Shown here piece after piece: positions 1 to 9,195 of a stretch of DNA of 64,000 nucleotides. The position numbers and the translations under genes are program-made. The DNA is from Chitinophagaceae bacterium (GTDB lineage: Bacteria; Bacteroidota; Bacteroidia; Chitinophagales; Chitinophagaceae). Each line of letters starts with the position of its first letter. The first letter of the stretch is position 1. The stretch lies in NCBI GenBank assembly GCA_016703625.1, contig JADJBP010000004.1:1-64000 (forward strand). Reading direction: 5' to 3'. The notes beneath the pieces are model-generated. The model searched no databases, was not told where the DNA came from, and saw only the letters and a list, made by a program, of their open reading frames with translations.

Positions 1-1207
1 AAGCCGAAACCTTGCATGATCCGGTTTCAGGATCATATCTGCCGGATCGGCAAATGGTAGTAACGTAATTGCGTGAACCATGCAATCCCCTGTTCTCTCC
101 TCCCACAACGCAATGCGGATCGTTCTTTTGGGTAAGACCGGTAGCTTTATAATGCGTACTATCATCATTACCGCACATCCGGCTGCATTGTCTGTTGCAC
201 CGGTTACGCCCTGCTGCCGTTTAGGTGGCCACCCAGCATCACGATCCCATCTTTTAATACGGTCGCTGCCGGGGATCTCTGCAACCACATTATATCTCCT
301 GGATGTCTTTTTTTCATAAAATTGGTTTTTACATCTGCTTCCAGCTTCACTCTTTCCTGGCATTCAGCATGCCGCTGTACCCTTAAATAATCATCACTGG
401 ATGGGACATCACCCAGGCGTAATTATTTTCAGCGCCTTATTAACTGAACTGCCGTTTTGTACAAACACCGTTCCGTCATTTCTGCCATTCATACTTAAAC
501 CAGGGCAGGTTTTTTCTTGTTATAAAACCATTCAGCCGCTCAGGCGCCTGCTGCCGCCGTCTTGCAGCCACTTGTTCAGGACTGATATTTTCTTCCTCCG
601 GGCCGGCGTGCCGTGTCCGGCTTTGAATTCGCCATCTTTCCAGGTCTGCATCGGTAAGTAGCGTTCCTCCGTCAGCTGTAATGACGCGTGTAAGGGTATC
701 ATTGAATAAAACATCACGATCATGTCCTTGATCCCGCCGGAATATTGCCGGTATAATTCAGCAGAATCCTTTGCTTTTGATAAGTATCACATTACCGCTG
801 ATGATATTATTACCAGGCGTACTGCCCGTCCATGCTCTTGGAATAGCTAACATCGGTGCATAACAGGGTACGGTCAGGCTACATAACAGCGGGTTTGTTC
901 CCAGCCGGTTCCAAAATCACCTCAGGGTTCAATTTGCTGCATTAACCAATCCCATTTTGGTCAATTCATTTTTGCCCAATTGGCAGCCCTGAAATAACCG
1001 GGAGAATTGGTAAGCCTGGGAACACTTACATCAGTCAGGTAAAGCAAAATTCATCACATTGGAATTTTCAAGTCCTCTTCTGATCTTATTGGTAGAGATT
1101 AGCCTTTTTATCATCAAACTGTTTTTGGTAACGCCGGTATTAGTCTTGTGCAAATACCTAACTGCCGTACAGGCAAAAGATCAATACAAATGGTATTAAC
1201 TTTTCAT
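1..1207 (-). pseudogene. M28-family zinc peptidase, N-terminal part, many frameshifts
   Basis: Read on the minus strand across frames, the pieces assemble into the N-terminal ~400 residues of an M28 (aminopeptidase Y-like) metallopeptidase, running off the left edge. The start is the ATG at 1207-1205, giving a signal-peptide-like beginning (MKKLIPFVLIFCLYG once one A is restored). Recognisable blocks follow: an LTKMGLVNAA segment, PRAWTGSTPG, a PA-domain-like middle ending RNDGTVFVQNG, then YNVVAEIPGSDR, LGGHL, a GATDNAAGCAVMM zinc-ligand region and an EEQGLHGSRNYV-like segment. At least six indels break the frame, so no single reading frame carries it. Such peptidases are secreted and trim peptides. 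Family assignment is by motif recall. Whether the damage is biological or sequence error is open; the equally damaged neighbour favours error. Confidence 0.75.
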
Positions 1208-1237
1208 GATAATTATTTTTATGATTGAGCCTTTAAT

Positions 1238-2310
1238 TTACACATTTAAATTCCGATTGCCATAAAAAATCATGCTGCTGATCATTTTGTACCCGGTATC
1301 TCCATGACCGTGTTTTCCCTGTAGCAGCCAGCCGGGGTTGGTAACCCGGTTTAAAATTTCCTTCAAGTATTTTTTTTTGAGATAAGCAGACTGCTGTGTG
1401 CTGTAAGTGTATATCCGTCCAGGCAGCTTAAGCACGCCTGTATTGTCTTTCCGGGAGCATTGCTAACTTCGCCCCAGACCAGGCTGCTGCTTTTTTCTTT
1501 TGCTCATCAGAAGGACCAGCAGGCCTTTCTTTTATTTTTTGTTTGATGATGTTGCGGATAAAACCGGTCCTTAACAACCAGTTAAAGGCCCATTGCATTT
1601 TCAGCATCCTGTAAACCTTTACAGAGGCCGGTATAAACTTCAATATTGGGTATCCCGGTTGTGGTATGCCGTTGAAATATCTCCCTGGAACGGTCATTGT
1701 AAATATTTTTTTTTTTGAACCGAATTCAACCAGGTTCCTTTTGTCCCAAAGGTTTGCTCACGATCTTCCCTGTTTTCCCTTACTGAACCGCTTCCCAGTT
1801 TACCGGCCATGGTGGTAGCAGTGCCATGCGATAATCCGCCACCGATGGTAACAAATGCCAGTTTTAAATGAGTTGCATCGGGCATCCTGTTTTTTAACCG
1901 TAGGGCAATACAATCTGTTGGTACCATTATCAAACCAACCCCGGGCATCAGCATTATATTTTTTTTGTTGCAGCATCCTGTTTTTTCAGCATTTCAAAAC
2001 AGAAATGTCGCCGTTAATATCAATATAATGGGTGCCGGTTTTCAAACAGGCTTCTATCATATGTTTAGCAGTGTACATAAGGTCCTGCAGCATGTAATAC
2101 AAGTTTTACAGCTGACAATGCTTCCTGTAATGCAGCAGTATCCTGCAGGTCAATGATACGGAAGGGGAGTTGCAATTCATCGGCCAGGGGCTTTATCAAA
2201 TTTTCCGAACGTCCCGCAAGAATGGGTTGCAGGTTGTATTCTGCTGAAAGTTTTGCAATGAGTTTGCCGGTATATCCATTGGCACCGTAAAGCAGGAATT
2301 GATTTTGCAT
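1238..2310 (-). pseudogene. saccharopine dehydrogenase-like / trans-acting enoyl reductase family, frameshifted
   Basis: Four minus-strand fragments in different frames line up as one ~357-residue protein. The first (2310-2065) starts MQNQFLLYGANGYTGK, a Rossmann GxxGxxG-type NAD(P)-binding motif, and ends in HAAGPYVHC. The second (about 1954-1700) carries MPGVGL..VPTDCIALRL and GGGLSHGTATTM, typical of the central part of this family. The third (about 1620-1450) has FNWLLRTGFIRNIIKQKI. The fourth (to about 1238) is the C-terminus. Breaks lie near 2065, 1700-1750, 1640-1690 and 1435. The family includes saccharopine reductases and trans-acting enoyl reductases, so the substrate cannot be named. 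The start at 2310 is well placed because the Rossmann motif begins within ten residues. Confidence 0.75.
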
Positions 2311-2340
2311 ATTGAAAGTACATTTTTTTAGCCGTAGAAT

Positions 2341-2373
2341 AATAAAAGTCCATCCGCCTGCCGGTGGATGGAC
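2341..2373 (-). terminator. Rho-independent terminator after gcvP
   Basis: GTCCATCC (2348-2355) pairs perfectly with GGATGGAC (2366-2373) around a 10-nt loop. On the minus strand the stem is followed by a T-rich tract, TTTTATTATT. It lies 22 bp past the gcvP stop codon. The loop contains CCTGCCGG, similar to the core of the palindromic repeats found elsewhere in the window. Confidence 0.7.
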
Positions 2374-2394
2374 CTTAAGCAGTATTATAAAAGG

Positions 2395-5045
2395 TTAGTT
2401 CGAAACAGGTTCCTCCATATAACTTTCCATGGGCTCGCAGGTACAAACCAGGTTCCTGTCACCATAGGTATTGTTGATACGTGCAATGGAAGGCCAGAAT
2501 GCGTGAAATCCATAATCCATCAGGCGTTTGGCCACATCTTCGGCTTCAATACCGGCGGTTATTTTAAATGGCCTCAGGTCAACGATAAATTCATGGGCAC
2601 AATATCCATTGGCACCGGTGTATAAGATCGTATAAAACTTTTCCAGTTTTGCTTTCATGTAATTCGCATTCAAAATAGCAAACTCAGTTGCTTTTCTTAC
2701 ACCATTTTCTCCCAGCATTTTTATATAGGCATAACTGATCAAAAGTATACTGGCACTGCCGTATGGTGCTGCACTTACCGCAGGAATCCGGTTCCCGGCT
2801 GCGCTTGAATCTTTAACTGGTATCCCTTCGGTTACGCTCAGGGCATTATGCCCCGGTAAAAAAGGTTTTAGTTTATTGTTTACACAAATTGGCCCAACAC
2901 CCGGGCCGCCGCCTCCATGCGGTATGGCAAAAGTTTTGTGCAGATTCAGGTGGCATACATCAGCACCGATCATACCCGGGCTCGTCAATCCAACCTGTGC
3001 ATTCATATTGGCGCCATCCATATAAACCAGGCCACCGTTATCATGAATGATCTTGCAGATCTTTTTAATGCCGTCTTCAAACACACCATAGGTGCTTGGG
3101 TATGTAACCATAAATGCAGCCAGTTCATTTTTATGTGCTGATGCTTTTAATTTCAGGTCATCAACATCTATATAACCTTTGTCATCACTTTTTACAACCA
3201 CTACTTTCATGCCTGCCATGATTGCACTGGCCGGGTTTGTACCATGTGCCGAAATGGGAATTAAAACAATATTCCTGTGACTTTCTTTGCGGTGTGCATG
3301 ATAGGCCCGGATGGTAAGTAAACCTGTATATTCACCCTGGGCACCACTGTTGGGCTGTAAAGAACAGGCAGTAAAACCGGTTATCTTGCTTAAATAGCTT
3401 TCCAGTTTTGCGATCATGTATTGATATCCCTTTGTTTGCGAAGCCGGTGCAAAAGGATGAATGGAACTGAAAGCAGGCCAGCTTACAGGAATTAATTCGG
3501 TAGCGGCATTCAGCTTCATGGTGCAGCTTCCCAAACTGATCATCGACGTATTTAAACTCAGGTCTTTATTCTCCAGCGATTTGATATAACGCATCATTTG
3601 ACTTTCGCTGCGGTGTGTGTTAAAAACAGGGTGTGTTAAATAGGCTGAAGTTCTGTTTCCGAACAAAGCATCTGCTTCATCAAAAATTAAAGAAAAACTT
3701 TTTGAAGTTGCCGTTTTAATAACAGCGACCAGGTTTTTTTCTGTTTCACCGATATCGTTACTAGACACTTCATCGATCGATAAACTGATTGTGCCATTGC
3801 TGTTGTAATGAAAATTAGCATTGTTCTTATCAGCTGCTTTTTTAAAGGCATTGATATCAGCTACTTCAAAAGTAATGGTATCAAAAAATACTTCAGTCAA
3901 CACTTTTATACCGGTATTTTTCAGCCCCCTGGTAATGGCTGCCGTTAACACATGAATACGTTGTGCAATTTTTTTCAGTCCATCGGGTCCGTGGTAAACA
4001 GCATACATGGTCGCCATATTGGCCAGCAAAGCCTGTGCTGTACAAATATTGGAAGTTGCTTTTTCCCGTTTGATATGCTGCTCTCTTGTTTGTAAAGCCA
4101 TACGCAGGGCACGGTTATTCTGTGCATCTATACTTACGCCGATGATGCGGCCCGGGATGCCGCGTTTAAATTCATCCCTGGTTGCAAAGAAAGCGGCATG
4201 CGGGCCGCCATAACCCAATGGAACGCCGAAACGCTGCGCAGATCCAATGGCTACATCAGCACCCAACTCGCCCGGTGGCGTTAATAAAGTGAGTGCCATC
4301 AGGTCGGTTGCCATTACTACGAAACCATTGACCGCATGTACTTTATTGATAAAGTCACGGTGGTCTTCAACCGAACCGATGCTGTTGGGATATTGTATGA
4401 TGGCGCCAAAATAACTTTCATCCAGCGATGCTGTTTTATAGTCGCCGCTGATCAATTCAATGCCAATGGGCACTGCCCTTGTTAACAGTACTTCTTTGGT
4501 TTGTGCAAAAATATGGTTGTCGACAAAAAACCTGGGAGCAGTGATCTCTTCTCCTTTGTTCTTATGATGGAAAAGCATGGCCATGGCTTCAGCAGCTGCT
4601 GTAGCTTCATCCAGCAGGCTGGCATTGGCCAGTTCCAGGCCGGTCAGATCGCAAACCATGGTTTGGTAGTTGAGTAAACTCTCCAGCCGCCCCTGCGAGA
4701 TCTCAGCCTGGTAAGGCGTGTATTGTGTGTACCACCCCGGGTTTTCAAAAATATTGCGTAAGATCACACTGGGCGTAATGGTATTATAGTATCCCTGCCC
4801 GATATAGGATTTATAAATTTTATTCCGGGCAGCAATTTTTTTCAATTCTTCCAGGTATTCAAATTCAGTTTGTGCGGCCGGGAGGTTCAACGGTTTTTTA
4901 GGCGAATGGCTGGAGGAATGGTCTTGTCGATCAGTTCATCCAGGTTATCAATGCCGATCATTTTCAGCATCTCATTGGTTTCTGCTGCATTTGGGCCAAT
5001 ATGGCGGCCTGTAAATTCGTACTGTTGTTGTTCGAAAAGATTCAT
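2395..5045 (-). CDS. gcvP: glycine dehydrogenase (decarboxylating), P-protein
   Basis: PLP enzyme of the glycine cleavage system; it decarboxylates glycine and passes the aminomethyl group to the lipoyl H-protein. The PLP lysine is in HLNLHKTF (about residue 705), followed by the glycine-rich PHGGGGPG. The start chosen is the ATG at 5045-5043 (MNLFEQQQYEFTGRHIGPN), which matches the usual family N-terminus; an in-frame ATG at 5096 only adds an untypical leader. One A is missing from the A run at about 4890 (frame switch from IRLKNR to LNLPAAQTEF). The restored protein is ~883 residues against ~950 expected: near 2500 GFHA is joined directly to FWPSIARINNTYGDR, removing about 75 residues that normally include the PT.SFPV.GTLM.EPTESE stretch. 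No other gcv gene lies nearby. Confidence 0.93.
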
Positions 5046-5103
5046 ATCGCTGTAGGTGTTTTTATATTTTTGAACAGGCAGGTGTACAAATTTCAATATT
5101 GTT

Positions 5104-5123
5104 GTCCCGATAGTTATCGGGAC
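5104..5123. repeat. short perfect palindrome (TCCCGATA type)
   Basis: GTCCCGATA (5104-5112), a 2-nt centre, then TATCGGGAC (5115-5123): a perfect 9-bp inverted repeat 58 bp upstream of gcvP. Palindromes of this TCCCGATA/TATCGGGA type are common between genes in Chitinophagaceae (recalled, not searched). It is the first of four hairpin elements in the 541-bp gap between gcvP and the YkgJ-like gene. Confidence 0.7.
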
Positions 5124-5198
5124 TCACTTGTACTACATACCTTTTTTCATCAACTTAATTTAAAGCAAACTGCTATTTATAAGACTCATTGCACTGTC

Positions 5199-5271
5199 AT
5201 GCTGAGGTACGAAGCATCTCCTGCTTAATATTATGTTTTATGTTTTACTGAGATGCTTTGTACCTCAGCAT
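5199..5271. repeat. 22-bp inverted repeat, REP-like
   Basis: The left arm at 5199-5220 begins ATGCTGAGGTACGAAGC; the right arm at 5250-5271 is its reverse complement with one mismatch that would still pair as G-U. The 29-nt loop is A+T-rich. The arm resembles the widespread GTCATGCTGAG..GAAGCATC interspersed repeat. No coding function is apparent. Confidence 0.75.
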
Positions 5272-5421
5272 TACAAAACTCCGATTCCAGAATGAACAAT
5301 TTCATTTGAAATTTCAGAATGCGTTTTTTAAGTTGAAAGTTTGGTGGCGCAAATTTACGATAACACAACAAGATTTAATGCTAATAAGTTTACTACTTTT
5401 GGCCTGTGGAAAATTAGGGGA

Positions 5422-5555
5422 TACTACGTCGCTCATTTTAACGGTTACATTATCAATATTATTTACCAGGAATGAGCTATGTGGTACACAGTACTACGTC
5501 GCTCATTTTAGCAGTTACCATATCAAAATTATGTACTGAAATGAGCTGGGTAGTA
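5422..5555. repeat. tandem pair of ~64-bp hairpin repeats
   Basis: Two related units with a 70-bp period. Unit 1 (5422-5485) and unit 2 (5492-5555) both open with TACTACGTCGCTCATTTTA. Each closes with an inverted copy; in unit 2, TACTAC and GCTCATTT (5492-5508) pair with AAATGAGC and GTAGTA (5539-5555). The middle segments are similar (TTACATTATCAATATTAT versus TTACCATATCAAAATTAT). Unit 2 ends 30 bp before the next start codon. Confidence 0.75.
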
Positions 5556-5585
5556 CTTAATATAATCAGAAAAATACCTGTACAA

Positions 5586-6068
5586 ATGGAAGAAGATCTA
5601 TTGCATAACTGGGAAAAAAAGTCGGCAGACCACCAAAAGCTGTACAAACAATACCTGCATCGTGCCGATAAACGCAAAGTGCTGAAATTGTTGCCGGAGA
5701 TCCACGAAGAAGCCTTTGAAAAGATCGACTGCCTTCAATGTGCCAATTGCTGTAAAAGTTATTCACCCCGGTTTAAAAAGCCGGACATAAAACGTATTGC
5801 CAAATATTTAAAGATGAAGGAAGGAGATTTTATCAACACCTATTTATTTGTAGACAGTGATGGCGATTATGTTTTAAGAACCAAACCATGCCCTTTTTTG
5901 GAAGCTGATAATTTTTGTAGTATCTATGAAGAACGGCCATCCGACTGCCACCGGTTTCCCTATACCGATGAAGATGTATTGTTAAAAAGGCAAAGCCTTA
6001 CGCTTAAAAACAGCCATTTTTGTCCTATTGTGTATTATGTGCTTGAAAAATTAATTGCAGTAAAATAA
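5586..6068 (+). CDS. YkgJ-family cysteine cluster protein
   Basis: A 160-residue protein with the zinc/iron-chelating cysteine cluster of the YkgJ family: CLQCANCCKSY (about residues 47-57), then CPFL..FCSIYEERPSDCHRFP and a last cysteine in SHFCPIVYY. The role of the family is not settled; metal or Fe-S binding is inferred from the cysteine spacing. The start at 5586 is chosen because upstream in-frame codons fall in the repeat pair that precedes it and give sequence unlike the family. It is followed after 58 bp by the co-directional DUF4242 gene. Confidence 0.85.
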   Translation: MEEDLLHNWEKKSADHQKLYKQYLHRADKRKVLKLLPEIHEEAFEKIDCLQCANCCKSYSPRFKKPDIKRIAKYLKMKEGDFINTYLFVDSDGDYVLRTKPCPFLEADNFCSIYEERPSDCHRFPYTDEDVLLKRQSLTLKNSHFCPIVYYVLEKLIAVK

Positions 6069-6126
6069 AAATATTCCTTTCATTTTCCGTTTCCATTTTA
6101 TATTTTCGATCTCTAAAAATCAAACC

Positions 6127-6399
6127 ATGCCAAAATATGTCATTGAAAGGGAAATACCAGGAGCCGGAAAACTTTCTGTAGCAGATCTAAAAGCCATTTC
6201 TCAAAAATCCTGCGGTGTGATCAGTAACCTGGGGCCTGCCATTCAATGGGTAGAAAGTTTTGTAACCGAAGATAAGATCTACTGTGTGTATCTTGCCCCC
6301 AATAAAGAATTATTAATGGAACATGCCAGCCAGGGAGGTTTTCCTGCCAACCGGATCGAAGAAGTAAGCAATGTGATCAGCCCGGTTACTGCAGAGTAG
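6127..6399 (+). CDS. DUF4242 domain-containing protein (SCO4226-like)
   Basis: A 90-residue cytosolic protein matching the DUF4242 family from its opening MPKYVIEREIPGAG onward: a small ferredoxin-like alpha/beta fold, with a nickel-binding member described in Streptomyces. The middle holds SCGVISNLGPAIQWVESFVT and the end EVSNVISPVTAE. No transport or urease genes are nearby, so the metal is uncertain. It converges with the metallo-hydrolase gene, leaving an 11-bp gap. Confidence 0.8.
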   Translation: MPKYVIEREIPGAGKLSVADLKAISQKSCGVISNLGPAIQWVESFVTEDKIYCVYLAPNKELLMEHASQGGFPANRIEEVSNVISPVTAE

Positions 6400-6409
6400 G
6401 TACCATATA

Positions 6410-7309
6410 CTATTTCACTGTAAGTTCAGTATAGGCTGCGTCCAGTGGCCTTTCTATACCATTGCCTTTCCATTCAGGTGAGCCGGGTATTTCTGTAGCT
6501 TTTAGAATTTCTTCTTTGGTCTTGCCTGCTTTTATTCCTGCTTCGGTAAATTTTAAAACATTGCCCAGGTATTCGCCAAATGCTTTCAGGTCATCTGCTT
6601 TTAACAACACATCAAAACCCTGGCCGGCATGCCCGCATATAAATGTTGTTTTTTTACTGAAAGTTTTTACTGCTTTATCCAGGACCTTGATCCAGCTGGC
6701 GATATCGGCACCGGCTGATTTATCTACATACGGATGCCGGCGGTTAAAGACCAGGTCACCAACATGCACAATATTTGCCCTGGTAAAATGAATGAAACTG
6801 TCACCATTGGTATGCCCTGCACCAAAATGGTGCAGGCAGATCTTTTCTTTGCCGATCTTTTCGCACCAGGTATCGGTATAGGTTTGATCAGGATATAATT
6901 GTTTGTCTTCTGTTTTTTGTTTTATAGCTGATTGCTGCTGGTTTATTTTGCTGTTTGCATGAGCCAGTACGTGCGGAACCAGGTCTTTAAATACTATATT
7001 ACCACCGGAATGATCACCGTGATGATGTGTATTGATCAGCAGCCTGAATGGTTTTTCACTCTTCTTTTTCAGTTCATCAATTAAATGCTGCACCGAATCG
7101 GGAAACTGGCTGTCTACTACAACAGCACCTTCCCTGGAAAGGTAGAAAGCGATCGTTCCGCCTTTTTCGGTAAAGATCCCGATATCATCGGTAAGCATTT
7201 TTATTTTCCAGGCAGGATCATTTAAAAATGCCGCCAGCGATTCTTTATTTAATAAGGCTAATGCGGCAAGTGTTAAGCCCGAGTTGCGCAGGAATGATCT
7301 ACGTTGCAT
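6410..7309 (-). CDS. exported MBL-fold metallo-hydrolase (Tat-type signal)
   Basis: Metallo-beta-lactamase-fold hydrolase of ~299 residues. The zinc motif HHHGDH is in LLINTHHHGDHSGGN (about residue 97); later ligands are the H of GAGHTNGDS, the D of VHVGDLVFN and the H of FICGHAGQG. The N-terminus MQRRSFLRNSGLTLAALAL looks like a Tat signal (twin arginine plus hydrophobic stretch), so I start at the ATG at 7309 rather than 7318. Substrate unknown; the family covers lactonases, thioesterases and sulfur-oxidation-associated hydrolases. The next gene upstream on the same strand is the HMA-AraC regulator, 94 bp away. Confidence 0.85.
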   Translation of the reverse strand: MQRRSFLRNSGLTLAALALLNKESLAAFLNDPAWKIKMLTDDIGIFTEKGGTIAFYLSREGAVVVDSQFPDSVQHLIDELKKKSEKPFRLLINTHHHGDHSGGNIVFKDLVPHVLAHANSKINQQQSAIKQKTEDKQLYPDQTYTDTWCEKIGKEKICLHHFGAGHTNGDSFIHFTRANIVHVGDLVFNRRHPYVDKSAGADIASWIKVLDKAVKTFSKKTTFICGHAGQGFDVLLKADDLKAFGEYLGNVLKFTEAGIKAGKTKEEILKATEIPGSPEWKGNGIERPLDAAYTELTVK

Positions 7310-7403
7310 AATGATCAAATTTAATTATACAGTATAAATAAAAGATAACTGATATATTGTTTGATAACAATGATCTTCCACAAAAGTTTACCCCATAAAA
7401 ATA

Positions 7404-7963
7404 TTACAAATTCTGAATGGCAATTCTCCTGTTATTTTTCAACCGTTTAAAATGGGATGGTGAAAGTCCTGTAACTTTTTTAAACTGGGCCGATAAATGA
7501 GCTACACTGCTGTAATGTAATTTATAGGAGATTTCTGTAAGGGTCATATCCTTAAACATGATCAGTTCTTTGATCCGTTCAATTTTCAGTGCAATAACAT
7601 ATTGTTCAATAGTAGTTGCTTCAACTTCGGAAAAAGATTTGCCAGGTAAGTATAGTTATAGTTGAGTTTTTTGCTGAGGTAATCTGAAAAATTCGTGATT
7701 ATTTTTTCTTCGGTGTGATAAACATAATCAACAACAACTTTTCTTATTTTCTCAATTATCGCACCCTGCTTGTTTTCAAGCAATTCCAGGCCTACTTTTT
7801 TAATTATGTTGTTCAACTTTTGTTTTTCATTTTCAGTCAGGTCTTCTTTCGTTTCCACTTCTCCAAGTTCAACCTTAACCGGTTGTATTTCAAGTTCTTC
7901 CAGGGCTTCCTTTACTACTACCTTGCAGCTAAGACAGGCCATATTCCTAACATATAATTTCAT
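7404..7963 (-). CDS. AraC-type transcriptional regulator with N-terminal HMA-like metal domain
   Basis: The N-terminal ~70 residues resemble a heavy-metal-associated domain: the MxCxxC motif is MACLSC at residues 8-13. A linker leads into an AraC/XylS HTH (YTYLANLF..EATTIEQYVIALKIERIKELI, then MTLTEISYKLHYSSVAHLS and FKKVTGLSPSHFKRL). One T is missing from the T run near 7640, which truncates the annotated frame at 125 residues; restoring it reads to the stop at 7404-7406 (~186 residues). The fusion suggests a one-component metal sensor, as seen in Bacteroidota beside copper or CzcA-type efflux genes, but no efflux gene is adjacent here. Confidence 0.8.
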
Positions 7964-8089
7964 AGGGTTAATTTTAAAGGTTAAAGATAATGCTTTAATC
8001 CCTTTTCAATTAATGCAATACCCTTTGCCGGGCCACAGGTTGTATACTAACACTGTTTCAGGTATTCAATTTTTGAAGGAAAAGTAACA

Positions 8090-8165
8090 TCCCGGTTTCG
8101 CCCGTTTCCCGATTCCGCCCGTTTCCCGACTCCGCTCACTATGCGACTTCGCTCACGATTACTTT
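8090..8165. repeat. CCCGTTTCCCGA repeat cluster
   Basis: CCCG(T/G)TT units recur: CCCGGTTTCG, CCCGTTTCCCGATTCCG, CCCGTTTCCCGACTCCGCTCAC, then CGACTTCGCTCACGATT. Together with 7964-8089, where I see nothing else, it fills the gap between the hydrolase and the AraC-type gene. A diverged copy lies at 9172-9195. Confidence 0.6.
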
Positions 8166-8172
8166 CCCGGAT

Positions 8173-9135
8173 TTATTGTAGATCAACATCGTCTAAAAAT
8201 GTTTTTATGGCAGTTAAATTCTGAGATTTGTTATCGTGCATGGTTCCATGGCCGGCTCCTTCAATCATAACATACCTGGCATTGGGAACCAGTTGTTGAA
8301 AATATTTAACCGTAGCAGGGCGGGCTTCATCAAATTCGCCGGTGATGAATAGTGTTGGTACTTTTATGGTTTTTAAACTTTGTACACGGTCGTAATTAAT
8401 CAGTGTGCCGGTGGCTGTAAATTCAGTTGGCCCCCACATATAATTATAAATAAATTTATTACTTTGATAAGTTGCTGTATCCAGTTCACTGGTTAACCTG
8501 GTCTTTCTGATCCCAAAGTTTTTGCTGAAAATTTCATTCGCATTTTTGTATTCCGCTGATTCAAAGTCATGACTTTGTTCACCGGTTTTAATAGCCAGTT
8601 GAATGGAATCCGGTAATGTGCTGATCAGTGTATCGGCATCAGCTTTCCATAAAGAAGTACTGAAATAGGGGCTGTTAAATATAATGGCCTTAATGCCTGT
8701 TGGGTATTTCAGGTAATATTCCAAAGCCAAAGCTGTTCCCCACGAATGGCCATGTAGGTAAAATTCTTTTAATTTAAGTGAAGTTTTCAGTGCTGCTACC
8801 TGTTCAACAAAATTTTCAATGGTAAGTAATGCAGTGTCTGTATGATGATCAGATCTTCCACTTCCAAGCTGGTCAAATATGATCACAGGCCTGTCTTTGC
8901 CCAAAGAAGCAAATTGATAAAATGACCTGCTGGTACCACCCGGCCCGCCATGCAGCATGAGGATTGGCGTTTGTTTACCTTCTCCTAAAATGCGATACCA
9001 TATTTTTCCTCCTTGTACATTAACGTAACCTTCCCCGGCATTTAATTGAGGTGCAGTTTTGCAACCTGTGAAAAAGGCAATGATAATAAAAGTGAAAAAG
9101 CTGATAAGCAGCTTATTGGTTTTGATATGTTTCAT
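8173..9135 (-). CDS. alpha/beta hydrolase, proline iminopeptidase-like, predicted lipoprotein
   Basis: A 320-residue alpha/beta hydrolase. The N-terminal hydrophobic segment ends FFTGC, a plausible lipobox, so it is probably a lipid-anchored envelope protein. The oxyanion motif is HGGPGG (about residue 62), the nucleophile elbow GHSWGT (about residue 130), the acid likely in TGEFDEARP and the histidine in EGAGHGTMH. This is the layout of proline-specific S33 peptidases (TIGR01250-like), although esterases share it, so the substrate is not certain. The frame is intact. The REP-like sequences at 8090-8165 and 9172-9195 flank it. Confidence 0.87.
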   Translation of the reverse strand: MKHIKTNKLLISFFTFIIIAFFTGCKTAPQLNAGEGYVNVQGGKIWYRILGEGKQTPILMLHGGPGGTSRSFYQFASLGKDRPVIIFDQLGSGRSDHHTDTALLTIENFVEQVAALKTSLKLKEFYLHGHSWGTALALEYYLKYPTGIKAIIFNSPYFSTSLWKADADTLISTLPDSIQLAIKTGEQSHDFESAEYKNANEIFSKNFGIRKTRLTSELDTATYQSNKFIYNYMWGPTEFTATGTLINYDRVQSLKTIKVPTLFITGEFDEARPATVKYFQQLVPNARYVMIEGAGHGTMHDNKSQNLTAIKTFLDDVDLQ

Positions 9136-9171
9136 GAATTTTAATTTGAATTTAAATCAGATTTTGTGAAA

Positions 9172-9195
9172 ACCCGTTTCTCGACTTCGCTCACT
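9172..9195. repeat. diverged copy of the CCCGTTTC repeat overlapping the MFS stop codon
   Basis: CCCGTTTCTCGACTTCGCTC resembles the cluster at 8090-8165. Its TCACTAG end supplies the last bases and stop codon (9194-9196) of the MFS gene on the minus strand. Confidence 0.55.

Noticed and set aside
80..661. Plus-strand open frames at the left edge
   Set aside because: The minus strand of this stretch reads as an M28 peptidase across frames; the plus-strand frames have no recognisable features.
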